This document shows, one piece after another, positions 1-6,542 of a stretch of 33,653 bases of DNA. This DNA is from Burkholderiales bacterium (GTDB lineage: Bacteria; Pseudomonadota; Gammaproteobacteria; Burkholderiales; Casimicrobiaceae). Below the pieces are notes generated by a model, which was not told the origin of the DNA, searched no databases, and saw only the letters and a list, made by a program, of their open reading frames with translations. The position numbers were made by a program, and so were the translations under genes. The stretch lies in the NCBI GenBank assembly GCA_025927765.1, contig JAICKU010000042.1:1-33653 (forward strand), in the 5' to 3' direction. Every line of letters starts with the position of its first letter. The first letter of the stretch is position 1.

Positions 1-855
1 GCGCAGGAGGTCGAGACGCGCACCCACGGCGAGGTGAAGTTCCAGATCTATCCCGGCGCGTCGCTGTACAAGCCCACGCAGCAGTTCGATGCCCTCGCCA
101 ACGGCTCGCTCGACATGGCGGTGTACCCGCTCGCCTATTCCGGCGGCAAGCTGCCGGCCACGAACCTCACGCTGATGCCGGCGCTGATCGAGAACTACCA
201 GCAGGCGTACGACTGGGAGAAGCAGCCGATCGGCAAGTGGCTCGAGGATTACCTCGACCAGCACGGCGTGAAGATCATCACGTGGATCTGGCAGGGCGGC
301 GGTGTCGCGTCGCGCGACAAGCCGATTCTCGTCCCCGCCGACGTCAAGGGATTGAAGACGCGCGGTGCAGGCAAGGAGATCGAGCTGATGCTGCAGGCCG
401 CGGGCGCGTCGATCGCGACGTTCCCGTCGACGGAAACGTACAACGCGATGCAATCGGGCGTCGTCGATGCGCTGTGGACGTCGAGCGCGTCGCTGATCAG
501 CTTCCGGCTGCAGGAAGTGGCCCATTACGTGACCACGGCGCGCGACCATACGTTCTGGTACATGTTCGAGCCGATGCTGATGTCGAAGGCCGCATACGAC
601 AAGCTGACGCCCGAGCAGCAGAAGATCGTGATGGACGTCGGGCATTCGCTCGAGAAGTTCGCGCTCGACGCATGCAAGAAGGACGACCAGCGCGTCGCCG
701 ACGTGTTCGCGAAGGCGGGCGACAAGGTCTCCGACATGAACGCTCAGCAGTTCGCGCAATGGAAGGCGCTGGCGCAGAAGAGCGCGTGGAAGGACTTCGA
801 AGAGCACGTCAAGGACGGCAAGCACCTGATCGAGATGGCGACCGCCGTCGACTGA
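1..855 (+). CDS. dctP: TRAP transporter substrate-binding protein (DctP family), 5' truncated
   Basis: This is the C-terminal part, about 284 residues, of a periplasmic solute-binding protein of a TRAP transporter. The reading frame is open from base 1, so the signal peptide and N-terminal lobe lie outside the window. The segment LKTRGAG is the family's usual site for the arginine that clamps the substrate carboxylate. The stretch TYNAMQSGVVDALW is the conserved DctP block that follows it. The protein captures an organic acid in the periplasm and hands it to the DctQM membrane complex encoded immediately downstream. The exact substrate cannot be read from the sequence. The internal GTG at 34 is not the start. 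Family assignment is certain. Confidence 0.93.
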   Translation, partial: AQEVETRTHGEVKFQIYPGASLYKPTQQFDALANGSLDMAVYPLAYSGGKLPATNLTLMPALIENYQQAYDWEKQPIGKWLEDYLDQHGVKIITWIWQGGGVASRDKPILVPADVKGLKTRGAGKEIELMLQAAGASIATFPSTETYNAMQSGVVDALWTSSASLISFRLQEVAHYVTTARDHTFWYMFEPMLMSKAAYDKLTPEQQKIVMDVGHSLEKFALDACKKDDQRVADVFAKAGDKVSDMNAQQFAQWKALAQKSAWKDFEEHVKDGKHLIEMATAVD

Positions 856-918
856 TGACGCGCGGGTCGTCGCGGGCCTTCGCCGCGCCGACGGCGAAGG
901 CATCGTCCTAGCGCGGCC

Positions 919-1473
919 TTGCGCACCGTCGTGCGTCGCGCCTGGGCCGCGTTTCGCCGCATCGTGGCGGCCGTCAACGCGCTGACCGTGCTCGTTGGCG
1001 GCCTGCTCATCCTCGCCTCGTGCATCGCGATCTCGAACGAGGTCGTGTGGCGCTACTGGCTGCGCGCCCCGCACACCTGGTCGCTCGAGTTCAACATCTT
1101 CCTGCTGATCGCCGCGACGTTCCTCGCCGCTGGCGGCACCCAGGCGGTGCGCGGTCACGTCGGCACCGAAGTGCTGCAGGCGTTCATGCCCGCGCGCTGG
1201 AATCGCGGGCGCATCCTCGCGGGCGACATCCTGTCGCTGTGGCTCTGCGCATTCATCGCCGTGAAGATCTGGGCGTATGCGTGGCAGGCGTGGAGCGAAG
1301 GCTGGACCACCGATTCGGTGTGGGCCCCCAAGCTCTGGATCCCCTACGGGTTGATGGCATTGGGGATGACGCTGCTCGCGATCGAGTACGTCGTGCAGGT
1401 GGTGCAGGATCTGGTGCGAGGCACGAGCCACGTCGTGCACGACATCGAGGGACGCGCGGAGGGTCATACGTGA
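919..1473 (+). CDS. dctQ: TRAP transporter small permease (DctQ family)
   Basis: An inner-membrane protein of 184 residues with about four hydrophobic helices, the normal size for a DctQ subunit. It pairs with DctM and is needed for Na+-coupled uptake. The segment EVVWRYWLRAPHTWSLEF near residues 35-55 matches the family's conserved E...R/W pattern. The start is uncertain: the frame opens with TTG at 919, and GTG at 931 is an alternative. There is a 63-base gap after dctP. The 3' end overlaps dctM by four bases (GTGA), implying translational coupling. The gene is part of a dctP-dctQ-dctM operon. Confidence 0.9.
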   Translation: MRTVVRRAWAAFRRIVAAVNALTVLVGGLLILASCIAISNEVVWRYWLRAPHTWSLEFNIFLLIAATFLAAGGTQAVRGHVGTEVLQAFMPARWNRGRILAGDILSLWLCAFIAVKIWAYAWQAWSEGWTTDSVWAPKLWIPYGLMALGMTLLAIEYVVQVVQDLVRGTSHVVHDIEGRAEGHT

Positions 1474-2795
1474 CCCCCCACGAGATCGGGATCCTGTTCG
1501 TCGTCGTCGCGCTGATTTTGCTGTTGTCCGGCATGCCGGTCGCGTTCGCGCTCGGCTCCGTCTCCGTCACGTTCATGCTCGCGTTCATGCCGCCGGCGAA
1601 CATCGCCGACCTCGCGGAGACGATCTACCAGGGCATGGACAACTTCACGTTGCTCGCGATACCGCTGTTCATTCTGATGGGGGATGCCGTCGGCAAGACG
1701 GGCGCTGCATCGGATCTGTACGAGTCGGCATATCGCTGGCTGTACCGGTTGCCCGGCGGCCTCGGCATTGCAAACGTGATCGGCTGCGCGATCTTCGCGG
1801 CGATGTGCGGCTCGAGCACGGCGACCGCTGCAGCGATCGGCGCAATGGGCATTCCCGAGATGCGCAAGCGCGGCTATCCCGCGGGACTCGCGGGCGGGCT
1901 CGTCGCAGCGGGGGGCACGCTCGGCATCCTGATCCCGCCGTCGATCACGTTCATCCTGTATGGGATCGTCGTCGAGCAGTCGATCGGGCAGCTCTTCATC
2001 GCGGGCATCGTCCCCGGCATCCTGCTCGCGCTGCTGTTCGCGATCTGGGTCGCGTTCAAGTCGCATCGGGGACAACGCCGCGCGGCCATCGATGGCACGG
2101 CGGCGGCGCCGCGCGACACGTTCACGCTGCGCGAACGCGTGCAGGCGCTGCCGCGCCTGCTGCCCTTCATCGTGATCATCACCGTCGTGATGGTCACGCT
2201 CTACGGCGGCTTCGCCACGCCATCCGAAGTGGCGGGCGTGGGTGCGCTGGCGACGATCATCGTCGTCGCGATCGTCTACCGCGTCTATCACTGGTCGGAC
2301 GTGAAGCCGATTCTCGTCGGCACCGCGCGCGAGTCGTGCATGCTGATGATGATCATCGCGATGGCGTTCCTGTTCACCTACGTGATGAGCTACCTGCACA
2401 TCACGCAGGAAGCGACGCAATGGCTGGTTGGCCTGTCGATGTCGCGCTGGGAATACCTGTTCTGGGTCGACGTGCTGGTGCTTCTGCTGGGCTTCTTCCT
2501 GCCGCCGGTGGCGATCATCCTGATGATCACGCCGGTGATCATGCCGGGGCTCGTCGCGCACGGCTTCGACCCGGTGTGGTTCGGCGTCAATATGACGATC
2601 GTCATGGAGACCGGCCTCATTCATCCGCCGGTGGGCCTCAACCTCTTCGTGATCCAGGGCATCGCGCCCGACATTCACCTGCGCGAGCTCGTGCTCGGCG
2701 TGCTGCCGTTCATCGCGATCATCCTCGCGTTCGTGGTGCTGCTGTCGGCGTTCCCGCAGGTCGCGCTGTGGCTGCCGCGCGCGTTCTTTCACTGA
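1470..2795 (+). CDS. dctM: TRAP transporter large permease (DctM family)
   Basis: The ion-coupled transport subunit: 441 residues and about 12 membrane segments, typical for DctM. The GTG start at 1470 overlaps the dctQ stop and has a GGAGGG ribosome-binding site just upstream. The open frame continues further 5', but that part is a shadow of dctQ. Family blocks visible include GMDNFTLLAIPLFILMG near residue 50, CGSSTATAAAIGAMGIPEM near 115, GGTLGILIPPSI near 150 and GLIHPPVGLNLFV near 380. The operon ends here and is followed by a hairpin terminator. Transport of a C4-dicarboxylate or another organic acid is likely; the substrate is unknown. Confidence 0.95.
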   Translation: MTPHEIGILFVVVALILLLSGMPVAFALGSVSVTFMLAFMPPANIADLAETIYQGMDNFTLLAIPLFILMGDAVGKTGAASDLYESAYRWLYRLPGGLGIANVIGCAIFAAMCGSSTATAAAIGAMGIPEMRKRGYPAGLAGGLVAAGGTLGILIPPSITFILYGIVVEQSIGQLFIAGIVPGILLALLFAIWVAFKSHRGQRRAAIDGTAAAPRDTFTLRERVQALPRLLPFIVIITVVMVTLYGGFATPSEVAGVGALATIIVVAIVYRVYHWSDVKPILVGTARESCMLMMIIAMAFLFTYVMSYLHITQEATQWLVGLSMSRWEYLFWVDVLVLLLGFFLPPVAIILMITPVIMPGLVAHGFDPVWFGVNMTIVMETGLIHPPVGLNLFVIQGIAPDIHLRELVLGVLPFIAIILAFVVLLSAFPQVALWLPRAFFH

Positions 2796-2847
2796 CCCGG
2801 GTGCAGATCAGGCGGCGGTGCCGACCGCACCGCGATCCACGCGCGAT

Positions 2848-2881
2848 GCGGCGCCGTTGATTCATCACGGCGCCGCTTTCC
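2848..2881 (+). terminator. Rho-independent terminator after the TRAP operon
   Basis: A perfect 10-bp stem (GCGGCGCCGT at 2848-2857 with ACGGCGCCGC at 2867-2876) encloses a 9-base loop and is followed by TTTCC. It lies 53 bases after the dctM stop. The T run is short, so efficiency is uncertain. Confidence 0.7.
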
Positions 2882-2925
2882 TGGACAGAACGCGCCGCTG
2901 CAGTACGGTGCCGACCATGGGTTTC

Positions 2926-2947
2926 GCGTCGTGCGAACCCACGACGC
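2926..2947 (-). terminator. Hairpin downstream of the SDR gene, possible terminator
   Basis: An 8-bp stem, GCGTCGTG (2926-2933) with CACGACGC (2940-2947), has a 6-base loop and sits 19 bases beyond the stop of the minus-strand dehydrogenase gene. No T run follows, so it may be only a stabilising or pausing structure. Confidence 0.35.
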
Positions 2948-2965
2948 TCACGTCGCGACACGTCG

Positions 2966-3754
2966 TCAGAAGGCGGCGCGAACGACGCCTCCGTCCACGC
3001 GCAGGGCGGCACCGTTGATGCCCGACGCGAGCGGGCTGCAAACGAATGTCACGAGGCTCGCGATCTCGTCGGGCGTTTCGAAGCGCTTCAGGAGCGACGT
3101 CGGCCGCGCGCTGCGAAAGAACTCTTCCTCGAACTGCTCGAACGGCTGGCCTTGGCTCAGTTGCGAGACGAAGTCGGTCACGCCTTCCGAACGCGTGGGT
3201 CCCGGGAGCACCGCATTGACCGTCACTTGGGTGCCCGCGCACGTCTCGGCGAGTCCGCGGGAAAGGCCGAGCTGGGCCGTCTTCGTGACGCCGTAGTGGA
3301 TCATCTCGACGGGAATCTGGATCGCGCTTTCGCTGCTGATGAAGACGATGCGGCCCCAGTTGCGCTGCTTCATGCCGGGCAGGTAAGCGCGCGAGAGGCG
3401 CACGCCGCTCATGACGTTGACCTCGAAGATGTGCTGCCACGCCTCGTCCGAAATGTCTTCGAACGGCACCGGCTCGAAAATGCCGACGTTGTTGACGAGC
3501 ACGTCGACCGATGGATGTTGCCGGAGCAACCGGTCGATTGCCTTTGGTGAAGAGAAGTCGGCGGCGAAGCCTTCGACGTGAGCCGTCGGCGCGTCGCCGC
3601 GAAGGCGCGCCAACGCATCGGCGACCGAGGCGTCGGTGCGCCCGTTCACGATCACGCGCGCGCCTTCCTGCACCAATTGCCGCGCGATCGCGAAGCCGAT
3701 GCCCTTCGTGGACCCGGTCACGAGCGCCTGTTTGCCGTCGAGGTTCAAGTTCAT
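2966..3754 (-). CDS. SDR family NAD(P)-dependent oxidoreductase
   Basis: A classical short-chain dehydrogenase of 262 residues. It has the nucleotide-binding TGSTKGIG (13-20), the NNVG structural motif (88-91; the usual Ala is Val) and the catalytic set Ser141, Tyr154 and Lys158 (YGVTK). It ends in the usual SGINGAALRVDGG block. The ATG at 3754 is chosen because an AGGAGGT ribosome-binding site lies directly before it. The ATG 18 bases upstream (3772) lacks one. The gene follows the YbaK-type gene on the same strand with an 18-base gap, so they are probably co-transcribed. The substrate is unknown; a 3-oxoacyl or sugar-type alcohol/ketone conversion is typical of this size class. Confidence 0.93.
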   Translation of the reverse strand: MNLNLDGKQALVTGSTKGIGFAIARQLVQEGARVIVNGRTDASVADALARLRGDAPTAHVEGFAADFSSPKAIDRLLRQHPSVDVLVNNVGIFEPVPFEDISDEAWQHIFEVNVMSGVRLSRAYLPGMKQRNWGRIVFISSESAIQIPVEMIHYGVTKTAQLGLSRGLAETCAGTQVTVNAVLPGPTRSEGVTDFVSQLSQGQPFEQFEEEFFRSARPTSLLKRFETPDEIASLVTFVCSPLASGINGAALRVDGGVVRAAF

Positions 3755-3772
3755 CGCGACCTCCTGTTTCAT

Positions 3773-4237
3773 CTATACACTTTGCGCAACGTCCACCCAC
3801 TCGGCGTGCACGAGTTGCGCGAGCCGCTCCGGTCGCACTCGGAGTGCAGCATTGGTTGCGCCGGCGGCCGGCAGCACGACGTCGAACTTCTTCAACGTCA
3901 CGTCCGCGAAGACCTTGACTTCCCGCGGCAAGCCAAACGGGCAGACGCCCCCCACCGGATGACTGGTCCACTCGACGACCTCGTCGGCGCTCAGCATCTT
4001 TGCCTTGCCCTTGAACCGAGCCTTGAACTTCCGATTGTCGATTCTCGCGTCGCCGCCCAGCACAAGCAGGATGACCTCGTCCTTGAGCCAGAGTGACAGC
4101 GTCTTGGCGATCTGCCCCGGCGCCACCCCGTGTGCCTGGGCTGCCTCGGCCACCGTGGCCGTGCTGCCCTGCTTCTCGATGATTTCGAGTTCCGGCGCGT
4201 ACTTGGAAAGGTATTCGCGGACCGACTCGATGCTCAT
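3773..4237 (-). CDS. YbaK/EbsC family aminoacyl-tRNA deacylase-like protein
   Basis: A single-domain protein of 154 residues of the YbaK/ProX superfamily, whose members hydrolyse mischarged tRNA such as Cys-tRNA(Pro) or Ala-tRNA(Pro). The conserved lysine lies in QIAKTLSLWL near residue 45. The family signature HPVGGVCPFGL is near residue 92 and forms the substrate pocket loop. No tRNA synthetase domain is attached, so it would act in trans in the cytoplasm. It is the first gene of a two-gene unit with the SDR gene downstream. The exact tRNA specificity cannot be read off the sequence. Confidence 0.9.
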   Translation of the reverse strand: MSIESVREYLSKYAPELEIIEKQGSTATVAEAAQAHGVAPGQIAKTLSLWLKDEVILLVLGGDARIDNRKFKARFKGKAKMLSADEVVEWTSHPVGGVCPFGLPREVKVFADVTLKKFDVVLPAAGATNAALRVRPERLAQLVHAEWVDVAQSV

Positions 4238-4498
4238 CTCGTGTCTCGGCGTGGCGCTTCAGGATTTGAGCCCGGCCATAGGCGGCCGAGATGCTCTGGT
4301 CGGGTTAAGCCTCGAAACGATAACGCCAACCAAGCAAACATATGGCAGGGTCACCGTCCGTCGGCACGTCTTGAGCGCCACCGCCCGATCCGGGAACATC
4401 GCCATCCCACCGGCGAAGCTGCAGCAGGACGGCGCGCGGCGCTTCGGGAAGAAGCGGCGGCGCGAGCGCCGAATGGCAAACGGCAAGCGGGAAACGCG
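4238..4498. other. Intergenic region, 261 bases, little recognisable
   Basis: This is the longest stretch without a gene. It separates the divergent YbaK-type gene and the small secreted-protein gene, so both promoters should lie here. I found no convincing -35/-10 pair. Part of it (about 4310-4350) is richer in A than the flanks. No tRNA, repeat or conserved coding region was recognised. Confidence 0.4.
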
Positions 4499-4828
4499 AT
4501 GCCGCATGGCTCGTTGAAACCAATCTTGCGCTGCATGGCGCTTGGCGCAACCTGCGCCATTGCATCGCTCGGTGCAGCAACTGCCGCCGGCCAAGTCGCC
4601 ACGGCGGTCGAGTATTACTACGCCGATTGGGATCATTACTTCGTTACGTCCCTTCCAAGCGAAATCGCGGTCCTCGATGGCGGCGCGTTTGGCGGCGTAT
4701 GGAAGCGTACCGGCCAATCGTTTACGGTGTGCTCGCAGGCCGTGGGGCAAGCGCTTCCCACTTGCCGGTTCTTGAGTACGTGCGGGGGCAGCGCGAACGA
4801 CTACTTCTTCGTCGGCGCGAAGCATTGA
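4499..4828 (+). CDS. Small secreted protein with truncated WDHYFVT-type domain
   Basis: 109 residues. The N-terminus has a basic start followed by a hydrophobic Ala-rich segment (about residues 12-32) that looks like a Sec signal peptide. The mature part contains VEYYYADWDHYFVT, LDGGAFGGVWKRTGQSF and a CRFLST segment. It resembles a module repeated in larger secreted proteins of betaproteobacteria, DUF5648-like by my recollection. In those proteins the CRF segment normally continues into an SHFYT-type half. Here the frame stops about 17 residues after CRF, so the domain is incomplete. ATG 4499 is preferred; ATG 4535 would shorten the signal. No strong ribosome-binding site is seen. Function is unknown and it could be a decayed gene. 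Confidence 0.55.
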   Translation: MPHGSLKPILRCMALGATCAIASLGAATAAGQVATAVEYYYADWDHYFVTSLPSEIAVLDGGAFGGVWKRTGQSFTVCSQAVGQALPTCRFLSTCGGSANDYFFVGAKH

Positions 4829-4835
4829 GCCGCCA

Positions 4836-4856
4836 AGTCGCCGTCCAGAGGCGACT
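4836..4856. terminator. Weak hairpin after the small secreted-protein gene
   Basis: A 7-bp stem, AGTCGCC (4836-4842) with GGCGACT (4850-4856), has a 7-base loop and sits just after the stop codon at 4828. There is no T run, so termination is only possible, not shown. Confidence 0.3.
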
Positions 4857-4894
4857 GCCGGAATGGGGATACAGAGCTTTGCTTGGCCTTGCTG

Positions 4895-4985
4895 TGGCGG
4901 AGAGGGCGGGATTCGAACCCGCGTTAGGGTATTACCCTAAACACGCTTTCCAGGCGTGCGACTTAAACCACTCATCCACCTCTCC
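4895..4985 (-). tRNA. tRNA-Ser (anticodon GGA)
   Basis: Read on the minus strand, a 7-bp acceptor stem GGAGAGG pairs with CCTCTCC, then comes a G discriminator and an encoded CCA. The anticodon stem CACGC/GCGTG holds the loop CTGGAAA with GGA at complement 4949-4951. A long variable arm with stem TAGGGT/ACCCTA identifies a class II serine tRNA. The T arm contains GGTTCGAATCC. It reads UCC and UCU serine codons. It lies downstream of the NRAMP-type gene on the same strand and has its own candidate -10 element. Confidence 0.97.
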
Positions 4986-4994
4986 GAACCTCGA

Positions 4995-5000
4995 ATTTTA
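4995..5000 (-). promoter_or_regulatory. Candidate -10 box of tRNA-Ser
   Basis: On the minus strand TAAAAT lies ten bases before the 5' end of the tRNA, the spacing expected for a tRNA promoter. The -35 region 17 bases upstream does not resemble TTGACA, so support rests on the -10 and its position. Confidence 0.45.
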
Positions 5001-5055
5001 CGCGAAGTCCGAGCGGCGCTGGAGCGTTCGCAAGCCCGCTCCAACCCCCCGGACC

Positions 5056-6318
5056 TCACCATGCGGTTGTCGCGATCATCGCCACCACGGCCACTGCCAT
5101 CAGTGTCGTCGCGATCCAGCCAAGCCGGTGCAAGCGACGGCGGATCACGAACGGTCCCATGATGTCCGGCCGCACCGCCATGCGCATCATCACCACCATG
5201 ATCGGCACCGCGATCACGCCGTTCAGCACTGCCGACCAGATCAGTGCACGGATCGGATCGATCGACGTGAAGTCGATGCTGGCGCCGAGCAGCGTCGCCA
5301 GCGTGATGATGCTGTAGAAGCCCTTCGCCTCGAGCGGCTCGAGGCCGTGGCCGATCGGCCATTGCATCGCCTCGGCCACTGCATAGGCGGCGGAGCCCGC
5401 CAGCACGGGAATCGCGAGCAGGCCGGTGCCGATGATGCCGGCCGCGAACAACTCGAACGCGAAGTCGCCGGCGATGGGTTTCAATGCCTGCGCGGCCTGC
5501 CCCGACGTCTGGATGTTGGTGATGCCCGCGTCGTGCAACGTCACTGCCGTGGTCAGCATGATCGCGAACGCGATGCCGTTCGACAGGATCATGCCGAGCC
5601 AGGTATCGAGCGTGATCCGGTTGAGGTGCGACCGCGCCCCTCGCGACGAATGCCGCAGCGGCTCGTCGCCGTGCGTCGCACGCTGCTCTTCGACTTCCTG
5701 CGACGCCTGCCAGAAGAAGAGATAGGGACTGATCGTCGTGCCGAGCACGCCGACCAGCAGCATCAGGTAGTCGCGCGTCAGCTCGACCGGCGGCAGCAAC
5801 GTGGCGCTGATGAGTTGCATCCACGGGATGTGCACCGACAGCAGCACCGCGACGTACGCGAAGAGCGAAAGCGTCAGCCACTTCAGGATCGGCGCGAGGT
5901 AGCGATACGGGATGAAGATCTGCATCAGCACGGCGAGCACGCCGAAAAGCAGCGCGTGGCCGTGCTGCGGGCCACCGACGACGAGCTGCAACGCCTCGCC
6001 CATCGCACCGAGGTCGGCGGCGATGTTGATCGTGTTCGCGACGAGCAGGATCGACACGATGAACCACAGCAGCCACCGCGGATAGTGATCGCGGATGTTG
6101 CGTGCGATGCCGTGGCCCGTGACGCGGCCGATGCGCGCGCTCACGACCTGGATGCCGACCATCAGCGGCGTCGTGAGGAACACGCTCCACAGCATGCCGA
6201 GGCCGAACTGCGCCCCGGCCTGCGAATACGTCGCGATGCCGCTCGGATCGTCGTCGGCGGCGCCGGTGATGAGGCCGGGACCGAGTCGTTCGAGGAAGCG
6301 CTGGAGGGATTTGATCAT
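5056..6318 (-). CDS. NRAMP-superfamily metal transporter with DPSG/SPY motifs
   Basis: A polytopic inner-membrane protein of 420 residues with about 11 hydrophobic segments. The order matches NRAMP: the TM1 motif is DPSG (residues 24-27) in place of canonical DPGN, and the TM6 motif is SPY (197-199) in place of MPH. The metal-binding Asp24 is kept, but the Asn and Met ligands of canonical Mn/Fe transporters are absent. This places it in a divergent branch, so Mn(II)/Fe(II) specificity should not be assumed. A charged cytoplasmic loop (about 205-235) separates the halves. An AGGG element precedes the ATG. TATACT at complement 6361-6366 could be its -10. It is transcribed toward tRNA-Ser. Confidence 0.88.
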   Translation of the reverse strand: MIKSLQRFLERLGPGLITGAADDDPSGIATYSQAGAQFGLGMLWSVFLTTPLMVGIQVVSARIGRVTGHGIARNIRDHYPRWLLWFIVSILLVANTINIAADLGAMGEALQLVVGGPQHGHALLFGVLAVLMQIFIPYRYLAPILKWLTLSLFAYVAVLLSVHIPWMQLISATLLPPVELTRDYLMLLVGVLGTTISPYLFFWQASQEVEEQRATHGDEPLRHSSRGARSHLNRITLDTWLGMILSNGIAFAIMLTTAVTLHDAGITNIQTSGQAAQALKPIAGDFAFELFAAGIIGTGLLAIPVLAGSAAYAVAEAMQWPIGHGLEPLEAKGFYSIITLATLLGASIDFTSIDPIRALIWSAVLNGVIAVPIMVVMMRMAVRPDIMGPFVIRRRLHRLGWIATTLMAVAVVAMIATTAW

Positions 6319-6372
6319 GGCGCCCTCGCGCGACGTCAGGGTGCCGCCGGCGGGCGCCGGAGTATAGCTGCT

Positions 6373-6540
6373 CTAACGAAGAGCGACGCGTTCGCGACGA
6401 CAGGCAGCGCGCAAGTCGCGATCGGGCGTGGCAAGCGGCAGCCGCAGGCGCTGGGCGAGCTCGAGATACGCCGCGTCGGAGAACGTCAGCTTGGAGCGCT
6501 TCGCAAGATCCAGCGTTTGGATCGTATCGTGAAAGCGCAT
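6373..6540 (-). pseudogene. C-terminal remnant of a PIN-domain (VapC-type) toxin
   Basis: A 55-codon frame starts three bases after the maeB stop and encodes the end of a PIN ribonuclease. SDAAYLELAQ and PLATPDRDLRAA match the last helix-strand-helix of VapC toxins and carry the third and fourth conserved acidic residues. The N-terminal two-thirds, including the first catalytic Asp and the Glu, are missing. No vapB antitoxin gene lies nearby, and upstream sequence in this frame is maeB read out of frame. An ATG exists at 6540, so a short peptide could be made, but nuclease activity is not expected. Best read as a deletion scar. Confidence 0.72.
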
Positions 6541-6542
6541 CC

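Noticed and set aside
1464-2792. Long open frame antisense to dctM, rich in Arg, Asp and His
   Set aside because: Low-complexity composition and no family motif. High-GC third codon positions of dctM create open frames on the other strand, as they do opposite many genes here.
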